Assembly (NCBI GenBank): GCA_023334545.1
Contig: JAADVB010000136.1
Location: 1-50,327 of the forward strand
DNA from: Salisapilia sapeloensis
Lineage: Eukaryota; Oomycota; Peronosporomycetes; Peronosporales; Salisapiliaceae
DNA length: 50,327 nt
Reading direction: 5' to 3'
The notes below the pieces were generated by a model. It had not been told where the DNA came from. It worked only from the letters and a program-made list of their open reading frames with translations, and made no database searches. Shown here piece after piece: positions 41,432 through 50,327 of this stretch. The number at the start of each line of letters is the position of its first letter. The stretch's first letter is position 1. The position numbers were made by a program, and so were the translations under genes.

Positions 41432-42354
41432 ATGGGCCGAGGCAAGTCCAAGCACAAGAAGCAGGGCTCAAATGGAGCGAAACATGCTTCCAAAGCTCAA
41501 AGTAAGAAAGAAAAAGTCCCTTCTACTCACAGCCGACCTGCTCAAACGAAAAGCAAGTCGAAAATGTCTGCAAATGACCGTTTATCGGCTATTCAGGCCG
41601 AAATGAGGCGTAAGCTCGATGGAAGCAAATTCCGAATGTTAAACGAGCAGCTTTATACGACGACGGGCGATGAAGCATTTGATACTTTCCAATCCGAACC
41701 GGATCTCTTCGACATGGTACGCTCGTCTACCTTCCTGTATATTCTGTCGATTCTCATTACTAGTGCGTAGTATCATCAAGGATTCCGTGAACAGGCCGAG
41801 AAGTGGCCATCCAACCCTCTCGACGACTTTATTAAATATGTCAAGTACGTTTCTATACGATGTGCACCACGGCAAGTATCTAATCCTCCAATAGAAAATA
41901 TCCCAAGGCCGTGGTCGCAGACTTCGGCTGTGGTGACGCTCGATTAGCCGAAAGTGTGTCTAACACAGTGCACTCATTCGATCTCGTCTCTCGCAAACCC
42001 ATCGTCACAGCATGCAACATTGCCAACGTCCCACTTCCAGACCAATCAGTCGACATCGCCGTCTATTGCCTCGCACTCATGGGCACAAGCATTCGTGAGT
42101 ATGTTCTCGAAGTTCACCGAGTGCTTAAGCCGAATGGCGTTTTAAAAGTCGCTGAAGTGAAGAGCCGATTTGAGACTGAAGAGGTGGGTGGTATCCAAGG
42201 CTTCATCGACTACATGAAAGAGCTCGGATTTCATGCAAGACGCAAGGACGAGAAAAATAAGATGTTCGTCCTCTTTGAGTTCACCAAAATGAAGCGAAAG
42301 CCTCGAACAGATTTATCCTTAGCGTTAAAAGCATGTGAATACAAGCGTCGGTAG
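41432..42354 (+). CDS. RRP8: Ribosomal RNA-processing protein 8, nucleolar methyltransferase
   Basis: Exons 41432-41716, 41771-41844 and 41895-42354 join in phase to 272 residues; introns are 54 and 50 bp. RRP8 is an S-adenosylmethionine-dependent enzyme that methylates N1 of an adenine in large-subunit rRNA. The N-terminus is Lys-rich (nuclear/nucleolar). Family marks: SKFRMLNEQLYTTTGDEAF, YHQGFREQAEKWPSNPLDD, the SAM-binding ADFGCGDARLA, VDIAVYCLALMGTSIREYV, RVLKPNGVLKVAEVKSRF and the Lys-rich end. The length is shorter than yeast (392) because the N-terminal tail is short. It ends 56 bases from the convergent AP-2 mu gene. Confidence 0.93.
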
Positions 42355-42410
42355 TTGGAAGGCATCTCTTAAATGTATTTATTTGTAATTAAATGTCCAT
42401 TGGTGACTGC

Positions 42411-44001
42411 TTAAGTACGCAGTTGGTACTCTCCGGCGCGCGTGAGGTAGCGAACCCACTTGGATGAACTGTAACCATCCTTTTCGACCACGCGAAGGAA
42501 CCGGACGTGGATGCCAGAGGCTGTAAACATGGGCACTTGGAATTCAATCTGGATAGGAGGACGTGACCATAGCTTGTCCTTGGTATTCTTCATCATCGTC
42601 ACATCCGCATCCAACATTTTCTCTAGTTTTCCCTGGAATCGCTTGATCTTCCATACAATCGCATGGCCGCCAGTATCATGCTTGGCTCTAGATAGAATTG
42701 CATTTAGTGTACGGATGTAGAAAGATCATATACGTAGAGCTTACTTTCCCGTCGGAACGTTAATCTTCGTGCGAACGGCATTAGGCGGTATCTATAACAC
42801 TTTTGTTATTATATGCTTGCTACTTTTTTATGTAAGTAAACTGCAAACTGGTATTTTGATCTTCACATTGGTCGCGTACAAGCGAGAGCTAAAGTTAGAT
42901 GTCAACTTGAGCGTCACAGAGAGGCGAGTTGTGCCTTGCTCCTGGTACGCTGGTATGATACGGAATGGAAGATTGATATGGTCCGACACGCGGTACTTCA
43001 TCAACTCGAACTCGCCGTCTGGAGGAACGAAGGTAATGGTACGGTCGGCGTCGAACTGCCCTAGTTGAACGCATCGATGGAAGCTACAGTCTTCAATCTA
43101 CATGCACGTATAGATATGAATGCCATTCGAAACAAGAAGAGCTACAGTCATACATCAACTTCACGAGCAGAAGCCGCTTGACCGACGACAGAAAATTTCT
43201 TTTTCTTTGTGCTCTTCTGCAGCATAAGCCTGTCGTTCAAGCCAAGTTTGCACTCTGGCATACCTGTAAGCATCGTTTTCATCATCACTTGGCCTTCGAC
43301 ATCATTACTGAGTATGGAGCCAATGGACGAGACGAGGACGTTGACACGTTCAAAGATGTCCAAGTAGACTTCGTTGCGTTTGTATCGGATACCTTCCCGT
43401 CGCCAGTCGACAGTACCCGTCAGTTGCTTTGTCAATTTTGGCTGATTCGGATGAGAAGAAACACGCCCTAGCGTTTGAGTCCCCAAGTTGATATAGGTCT
43501 TTAGATCTTCAATGACACAGTTCTGAGGATAGCCATGGTCCATCGTTTCATCCAGCAGTTCATACACGAGTGTAAAATTCCCACGAATGGTGTCCTAGCG
43601 TTTAACATTTATAAGACACCTTTGAAGGTTGTACAAGGGATACCTACTTCACTGTATTTCTTCCCAAAGTACGCTTTGAAAATGTCATTCAGTTGCGACA
43701 GGTATCGAAAGACGAGTGCTACGTAGCAAAATATATGAGCTCCGATTTGGATTGATGAATTTGTACATGTACCTGCGTTGGTGTTGGAACGCGTAACGGT
43801 GACAAAATATACATTTTGGTGTCTAGCATGTAAGTACGAGTAGCCGTCGATGTGCTTCACAGGTGGTAACGTCTCTTGATTGTCCGACGCAATGACGTGT
43901 TGGCGGAATGTGTCTGCTGCTCTTCGACTGACATCATCACGATAGAATCTGTTCACAATGACTTCTCCTTTGAGTCCGATGAGGAACAAGGCGCTTATCA
44001 T
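42411..44001 (-). CDS. AP2M1: AP-2 complex subunit mu (clathrin adaptor)
   Basis: Exons 44001-43773, 43718-43648, 43594-43154, 43097-42849, 42791-42745 and 42687-42411 join in phase to 437 residues (human AP2M1 435). The subunit recognises YxxPhi sorting signals and PIP2 during clathrin-mediated endocytosis. The start MISALFLIGLKGEVIVNRFY is the AP-2 mu longin domain; a frame-matching ATG nine bases upstream would add three residues. Later blocks match closely: YELLDETMDHGYPQN, VDWRREGIRYKRNEVYLDI, MPECKLGLNDRL, FVPPDGEFELMKYRV, AIVWKIKRF and WVRYLTRAGEYQLRT. Introns are 53-57 bp. It is divergent to the tryptophan synthase gene (278 bases). Confidence 0.95.
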
Positions 44002-44279
44002 GGTTGCCACCTATTCACAACTCTCGACGCTACTGTCGTTTCAAGATCCATCCAACTTCAAGCAAGTGCTATATGTGATGCTTTCATTGGGACAACCCAA
44101 TAGATTTTTCTCGTGTTGTTTCAAATATGATGACAATTTTCTAGTCTCTACATTTCTCATATAAAATGTTCTCATTATATCGATATGATGTCATCGTCTC
44201 AGAACACCGGCAAGGTGCTCCAAGGACTGAACTCGCCAAGACCAGCTCCATTCACGCTTCGACTTAATACAGCCCAGAC

Positions 44280-45680
44280 ATGACTTCCAACGGAGACAGC
44301 AAGAAGGAGTACCTTAAGGTCACCAATGCACCACCCATTTACAACAGCCCAGATGAGCTGTCTGCCTACTTTGGCCAGTACGGCGGCTGCTTCGTCGCCG
44401 AGACGCTCATCCAGGCGCACCACCAATTGATCGACGAGTACGTTCGTGCTACACAAGATCCAACCTTCCGCGTATGTAGTTTGAGCCACACAAAATGCCA
44501 CTAAAAAGGAATGATTGACAAGAATGAATGATGCAGGAAGAGCTCGAGAAGCTCGGACGCGACTACATCGGCCGTCCGACGCCGCTCTACTTTGCCGACC
44601 ACCTCACCAAGGAGGTAGGCGGTGCCCAAATTTGGCTCAAACGCGAAGATCTGGCACACACCGGTGCGCACAAGATCAACAATGCACTCGGTCAAGCTCT
44701 TCTCGCAAAGCGATTGGGTAAGCACAAGATCATCGCCGAGACCGGTGCCGGACAGCACGGTGTTGCCACTGCCACAGCCTGTGCGTTGCTCAACCTGGAC
44801 TGCACAGTCTACATGGGCTATGAAGATACGCAGCGCCAGTCGCTGAATGTCTTTAGAATGAAGATGCTCGGCGCTAAGGTCGTTGCGGTCAAGTCTGGAT
44901 CGCAGACGCTCAAGGACGCGGTCAACGAAGCCATCCGTGCGTGGGTGACGAATGTCGATACGACGCACTACATTATCGGATCGGCCATTGGACCACACCC
45001 GTTCCCGACGATTGTGCGTGACTTCCAGTCTGTCATCGGCCGTGAAACCAAGGCACAGGTACGTTTACATTTTCCTTTCGAATTGTCTCGATAAAAGAAT
45101 TTGTGCTAAGAAAAGAAAATAGCTGCAAGAAGAAATTGGAGAATTGCCAGACGCCGTCGTCGCGTGCGTCGGTGGTGGCAGCAATGCCATCGGTATGTTC
45201 CACGCATTTAAGGAGGATGCGAGTGTCGCCATCTACGGTGTTGAAGCTGGTGGCGAAGGCATTGCCTCGGGCAAGCACTCGTCGACACTTGGTGGAGGCA
45301 GCTTGGGAGTGCTCCACGGCACGAAGACATTCGTGATGCAAGACCCCAACGGACAAGTGGTGTCCACGCACAGTATCTCTGCTGGTCTAGACTATGCTGG
45401 TGTTGGTCCGGAACATGCATTCCTGCAAGATTCCGGTCGAGCCAAGTACGTGAGTGTGGACGACAAGCAGGCTTTGGATGCGTTCCAACTGCTTTCGAAG
45501 AAGGAAGGTATCATCCCTGCGTTAGAGACTGCCCACGCCATTTCGTATGGTATCGACTTGGCCAAGGAAATGGACAAGGACAAAAAGATCGTCATCTGTG
45601 TCAGTGGTCGTGGTGACAAGGATATGCTGCAGGTAGCCAAGGAGATGGGTGTCAACCTGAACGACGATTTAACAGACTAA
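44280..45680 (+). CDS. TrpB: Tryptophan synthase beta chain
   Basis: Exons 44280-44471, 44537-45058 and 45123-45680 join in phase to 423 residues; introns are 65 and 64 bp. The beta chain condenses indole with L-serine to make L-tryptophan, using PLP. Marks: [13 protein letters not shown] near 31, [18 protein letters not shown] with Schiff-base Lys110, [13 protein letters not shown] with the catalytic Glu, [10 protein letters not shown] for phosphate binding and SVSGRGDKD-type end. The protein has no alpha domain, unlike fungal TRP5, and no alpha gene is seen in this window. No transit peptide is evident, so it may be cytosolic. Confidence 0.94.
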
Positions 45681-45788
45681 AAAGTCCCTCGAGGCAATTT
45701 CCTCATACTCTATTTTGTTTTTCTTGGGTTTCTGCTATGAAAGGAAGCAAACGTCTTGCTCTGTTTACACAAGTTACGGCAAGTCGGT

Positions 45789-46034
45789 CTACTTACTCTT
45801 TTTCAAATCTTTCTGGAGCTCTTCTCGGAACGCCGTCGCGAATTCGCGAACCTTGGGCACGTTGCGTTCGAAGGCAGAGCGACCGGCCGACGCGCCGTCC
45901 GACGCAAAGTTCTTGGCCTCGGTTACGCCACGGTGTGTCTTAACGGCGAACTGCTGGAACGACTTGCTGTTCGCAAGCGTCTTGACAGCGACATCGTTCA
46001 AGACGTAGTTGAGCAAACGCTGCACGAAGGACAT
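45789..46034 (-). CDS. Small protein of 81 residues, unknown
   Basis: The ATG at 46034 gives MSFVQRLLNYVLNDVAVK; the frame upstream of it has no convincing coding. The protein is amphipathic and basic (pI high), with a Lys-rich end LQKDLKKSK, and has no Cys. It resembles small mitochondrial accessory proteins in size and composition, but I recognise no family. Codon use fits its neighbours. It is convergent with tryptophan synthase (108 bases) and divergent with the Rieske gene (300 bases). Confidence 0.6.
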   Translation of the reverse strand: MSFVQRLLNYVLNDVAVKTLANSKSFQQFAVKTHRGVTEAKNFASDGASAGRSAFERNVPKVREFATAFREELQKDLKKSK

Positions 46035-46334
46035 AGCTCTAGCTCCAGCAAATTCGATTTTGATGAGGTGAAATGCGAAAGCATGCTCTATAGTTTGATA
46101 AAGACGATACATAGCCCAGTCTTATCCAGAATCTACATACAAAAAGTAGTCAGCATGAGATATTCGTACATCATATTCTAAACACTACGCTTGCGTACCA
46201 GTAGCGTCAAAGATAAAGTATGCATTACTTGATCTGAATATGGTACACTTGAATTGAGTATTTCTTTCCGACGGGAAGGCCCAAGGACCACAAACGAGTT
46301 TTTCGGCCGCACATTCGCCTTCCACTCCGTCGCC

Positions 46335-47082
46335 ATGTCCATGCTGCTCAAGAAGCTTGGAGCCTCGGCCACGCGCTCTGTCGCGACCCAAGGTACCTTC
46401 CCACTCCATCTCCTCCAGCTGGACACGTACCAGCTCTTTCATCACCTTACACTAGACGTCTAATTCCTACACCTCTCCTGTATAAATAGGTCGAACTGCT
46501 GCCTTTAGCACCAAGGTGGTCGATGATCTTTCCTCCACAGACCACTACTTCGAGAAGGACCGCATCTCCTCTGCGGATCCTTCCAAGCGTGCCTTCACCT
46601 ACTTCATGCTCGGAGGTGCTCGCGTCGCGTACGCCACAGCTGCTCGTCTTGCGGTGGTCAAGTTCGTTGGCTCCATGAGTGCTTCCGCAGATGTGTTGGC
46701 TCTTGCGACGGCCGAATTTGACCTGAGCGAAATCGACCCGGGTGCAACAGTGACCGTTAAGTGGCGTGGAAAGCCAATTTTCATCAAACACCGCACGGAC
46801 GAAGAGGTCGGAATTGCGAACGATGTCAATGTAAACAACCTGCGTGACCCGGAAAACGACTCGGAGCGCGTGCAGAACCCCGAGTGGCTTGTGGTGCTCG
46901 GTGTTTGCACTCACTTGGGCTGCGTGCCAACGTCGAACGCCGGCGAGTACGGTGGATGGTTCTGCCCGTGCCACGGTTCGCACTACGATCTTTCTGGACG
47001 TATTCGTAAAGGCCCAGCTCCGTTGAACCTCGAGGTCCCTCCATACCAGTTCATCGAGGACAATAAGATCCTGCTTGGTTAA
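46335..47082 (+). CDS. Rieske iron-sulfur protein of the cytochrome bc1 complex
   Basis: Exons 46335-46392 and 46490-47082 (97-bp intron) join to 216 residues (yeast RIP1 215). The protein carries electrons from ubiquinol to cytochrome c1 in mitochondrial complex III. The N-terminus [17 protein letters not shown] is basic and Ser/Ala-rich, as in a mitochondrial presequence. One membrane helix lies near 56-82 ([20 protein letters not shown]). The 2Fe-2S ligands are Cys159, His161, Cys178 and His181 in CTHLGC and CPCHGSH, and Cys164 and Cys180 form the usual disulfide. All are present, so the protein should be functional. Confidence 0.95.
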
Positions 47083-48299
47083 AAGATGAAAACATGAAAG
47101 GATTACACGAAGAGCTGTCTTGGATAAATGGGTTTTGCTTTTGTCTACTTGGTCGATGTTGGTGTGGAAGTGGGAATGACTATGGACAGGATGGATGGGT
47201 AGGCAGACAGGGTTACATGTGTATCGGTAGGCAGATGAGATAGATGGATCTGTATATTGTCTAGGAAAGGAACTGCTTTGGACGATCCATACCGGTGGTA
47301 CAGCAAAGCCGACTAGAGATGACTGCAATTACAGTTCATCTAAAGAAACTGCAGCGTCGGGGCTATTTGATGTACTTGCGTTATTAATTCGTCAAGTGAA
47401 ATAGAGTGCCGAGGTACGCAAGTAGACTTCCTGGGATCACGAAGTGTTCCAAGGCGAGTGATAGTCGAAGAGGGAGTATATTTACTAGCCATAGTGCATT
47501 TCTCGTGTAAAGTTTCTACTTGCTGCATGGAATAAACTGCGTGACCAGTGTTGTTTTCTGTGAGGTGGCAAGTTTCACTCGAGGCGATCTCGATCACTAC
47601 AGAAGATCATTCGATCGAATGCGAAGATTTTGAGAACTAGAATTAAGTATTCAACGAGTCTTGGGTCTTGAGATCCCAAAATAACGGGTCTGCTTCTTGA
47701 TGACCACTTGCCTCCAATGCTGACACCGAAAATTATGATCTCGATAGCCATGATCATAAAGAACAGAACATTATCCATACACGAAGCAAGCATTTCATTG
47801 TGGGTGAATAGGACCAGCATCCCGCGTCAGTTGTTCTAGAGATGGATCATGTGTAGGGATAAAGATCTTTTTCCTATGTGTATGGAGCTGGGTGATGTAG
47901 ACGTAATTGACGCAATGGAATGTTGCTACAACCACACTATTTTCCATTACTCCTAATGTAACCACATTCTAGCGAGATATTACCATCATGCTCTTTGTGG
48001 CATGAGATAATGGCGATCTCCAACGTAGGCAAAGTGCTGTCCTAGTTCAGCATCTTTCCTCCAATGTTTCTGTAGATAAGATCCAGCATGGTTGTTATTT
48101 CTGGTGTCGCATTGCATGGACGATGGTCGTTGTATCCGCCTCGAATTCAACTTCGGTCATTTTGTAGCTTCTTACCTCTCAGTATAACAAATCTAAAGCT
48201 TCAACAGCAAGTCGGTTCCGTTGCAAAACATATCAGTAGTTGCCACCAAGGCACCAAGGCACAAGCTACCATGAGCATGTCTTTCACTTTGATTTGATA
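47083..48299. other. Intergenic region with weak open frames
   Basis: About 1.2 kb. The minus strand has an 81-codon ATG frame from 47820 with hydrophobic stretches (VLFFMIMAIEIIIFGVSI) and an overlapping 85-codon frame down to 47340 without ATG. They may be parts of one spliced or decayed membrane protein gene, but no intron joins them in phase. Otherwise nothing was seen. Confidence 0.3.
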
Positions 48300-49386
48300 C
48301 TGTCAATGACGCATCCAGTGTAGGTAGCAGCAAAGGTGGAAACCTTTCGACACTTTGTGAAAGAGCGTGTGAGTTGCACCATGATCGTACTGAATTTTAC
48401 TCGTGCGTACTACTCCCGTTACGCCAATATTCGTCAATCTCTCTTGTCTGCTAACGTAAAACACCAGTCTCTTGTTTTCATGGGCTTTATCATAACGTCG
48501 TTGTACTACAATACCTTAAGGCTCATTATGGCGAAAAGGATCGTGAACGGGAAAACGAATATGGTGACACTACGACTGATTGCCTGGGAAAAGCCTACGT
48601 ATGGAGGCTGACGTGGAATATATCAAGTGCATTGATTTCTTAATGGAGGTACGTACTTCCACATACTTCCAACATTGCTGTAACAAGGACTTTTCATCTA
48701 CGCTTCATCGCATCCGTTTTGAAACGAACGCTATTGAAGCGTTCTGTAAGTCCACGTTGAGCATTGGTCACGAAAGGAGTTTCGTTCAATGCTAACGGCA
48801 AAGAACTCAAACTAGTGTTCTAGCACTAGATTGATGGAAATGAAGTAGATTCTGGCAGCTCCTTGTCTGGATATTACTCTTAGCATGTTCATTGAGGTCT
48901 CTACTCTTGATACAGACACGTTGTTCAAATGTAGGACAGCGTTTGACACAATGAAGTTGCTACAACGCTTGCTCTAGTCGTGTTTGACAGTCATTCACGT
49001 AGGCACGACTTTCGGACGTGGCCGACGTCGTTCCTGGAATTCCACTCCACTGTCCTATTGAAGGGTCACGAGCTGCCTCATTCTCGCGTTCACCAACCAC
49101 CATCACCATCTATAACCCACCAACGAGGGCAACATCTATGGAGACTGTGACAAGGTCCCCAACCATGCCAACGATGAGAGAACGTTGTCGCGGCAAGGAC
49201 ATTGGCAGCAGACTCAAGGCTCGTGCTCATGAGCTTAAGGCCAGTGAAAGTATGATAGATAGAGCTGATGACTCTCTGACGCCCATGGACAAGCTTCGAG
49301 CGAGCGCGAATAGCTTTCGAGCGAAGATGAAAGGCCGATCCAGCCACCGACGCGCCGCCTCGACTGGAGCAGTGTTCAGTCACTAG
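48300..49386 (+). CDS. Possible multi-exon gene, structure not resolved
   Basis: The last part, from an acceptor-like CACGTAG at about 48995-49001 to TAG at 49386, has an open frame of about 128 codons with even codon use, ending in RAKMKGRSSHRRAASTGAVFSH-type basic sequence. Upstream pieces also look coding: GLYHNVVVLQYLKAHYGEK and EYIKCIDFLMED, with GTGAGT and GTACGT donors and a TGCTAAC branch site before an acceptor at 48467. I could not join them in phase to one start, so the gene limits are a guess. Family unknown; a decayed gene is possible. Confidence 0.35.
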
Positions 49387-50193
49387 CATCGGTTTCGAAA
49401 CGAGGAAGGTGTCAACCAGAACAGTCGATGGGACATCAGTACTGCGAGCCGAAGGCGAAAGGAAGAAGGAAAGTGATGTAGTGTCGAATGAGTTATAAAC
49501 AAGACAAGTTCTGCGTTGTCTATCTCGTGAGGATCATTTATTTGTGTTATTGGACAGTTGAGCGATGGAGCGAGAAATGTAAAACACGATGCTAGTGAAT
49601 GCCGATGCTGATATTTCAGGAGCTGAAAGGATGTATCGTGCATGCACGTATTGCGTTCCTTCGTCACGGCAACCTCGCGTTTAAAGTCACACTATTTCTC
49701 GTGGCTTATCTCCTACCACGTCTATTCTAATTGTCGCATCCTACATACAAATGCAAATGCGACCAGGCGGTTTTAATGATATAGAATCCTTTTTGTAAAA
49801 TATTAGAGAGATCCACATGCGTACTCGAATAGATGTGGACGATAGAAGTGGTAAATTTGCCTTGAACTATCCCGCGCTACCGTCCGCGACACTTTAATTT
49901 CAAAATTATATCGGCATTCGGTTCGTGCAAATTTTTTCAAGTGGCTACATCATCCAAATGTCTACCTCCATTCCATAGTGGACACCGTCCTCCTGCCTTC
50001 GAAATCAGGCTTTCATGACCACATGCTGGTGATAAAAGAAGAGACACCGCTGTAGATCGATGAAGATGGAGACTTGTCCCTGCGTGATAATAATTTTGCA
50101 AGATAAATGAGGATTCCAGGGGCACGAGTGGGAACGATCCGAATGATCCATTCTGCAATTTGCCGAGCAACAGCAACAACAACTACTTTAACC
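49387..50193. other. Intergenic region
   Basis: About 800 bases without a supported gene. AT-rich near 49740-49930. Short minus-strand frames here lack features. Confidence 0.55.
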
Positions 50194-50327
50194 ATGCCGA
50201 AACCAACTATGGGAGAAAAGATGCACGCCAAGGTCCACGAAGTGAAGAACGCTGCGACTTCCAAGCATGACCACTCTACCACTGCACATGGTCATCACGG
50301 AGCACCCGCCGGAGCTCACCCCGTTGC
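50194..50327 (+). CDS. 5' end of a His-rich protein (runs off right edge)
   Basis: ATG 50194 begins MPKPTMGEKMHAKVHEVKNA and stays open to the edge, 44 codons. It is preceded by a CAACAACAACTACTTTAACC leader-like sequence. The visible part is Lys- and His-rich (HGHHGAPAGAH) and looks disordered; it gives no family. The antisense frame at 50013-50282 is GTG-started and hydrophobic and was rejected in its favour, but the choice is not certain. Confidence 0.5.
   Translation, partial: MPKPTMGEKMHAKVHEVKNAATSKHDHSTTAHGHHGAPAGAHPV

Noticed and set aside
46447-47328. 293-codon minus-strand frame
   Set aside because: Antisense to the Rieske gene, which has all cluster ligands; the minus frame has no recognisable features.
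1-50327. tRNA, rRNA, CRISPR arrays, LTR pairs and inverted repeats
   Set aside because: None recognised by eye. Distant or diverged repeats could be missed without a computed self-comparison.

Overview
This window looks like nuclear DNA of an oomycete. The evidence is the gene content: START/FYVE-like proteins, WRKY19-like CxxHGGG repeat proteins, LRR-TKL receptor kinases and short genes in alternating orientation. The upstream sequences of two genes also resemble the oomycete Inr/FPR core promoter (GCTCATT..CAWTTT type). Introns are short, mostly 46-97 bp (one of 140 bp), with GT-AG ends and often a CTAAC/CTGAC-like branch site. I cannot fix the species or order from sequence alone. All splice models below were read by eye and checked for phase and total length; they have not been tested against RNA.

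Left part (1-13 kb): a START-like gene cut by the window edge (-), a phenolic acid decarboxylase (+), a second START-like gene with a Cys-rich finger (-), an unknown four-exon gene (+), glutamate decarboxylase (+), and two divergently oriented WRKY19-like repeat proteins. Two stretches here (10.1-10.6 kb and 12.6-13.2 kb) read like broken or badly resolved genes.

Middle (13-30 kb): two OCIA-like two-helix membrane proteins flank a proteasome assembly chaperone 4 gene. Then come an unknown helical protein, an LRR receptor-like TKL kinase with one LRR per small exon, a WD40 protein, a stand-alone Yvh1-type zinc domain protein, cullin-3, a GT1 glycosyltransferase with two membrane anchors, and a FAR1-type DNA-binding protein with a long degenerate tandem repeat.

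Right part (30-50 kb): SMC1 (cohesin), neutral ceramidase, a probably domesticated pogo/Tigger-like transposase, an SLC35F6-like transporter with a 10-nt micro-exon, a coiled-coil protein, RRP8 methyltransferase, AP-2 mu, tryptophan synthase beta, a small conserved-looking protein, the Rieske iron-sulfur protein, an unresolved stretch, and the start of a gene cut by the right edge.

Most genes are housekeeping and unrelated in function. Their packing is tight and alternates between convergent and divergent pairs, so several share promoters of about 150 bp or end within a few bases of each other. No rRNA, tRNA, CRISPR or intact mobile element was seen.
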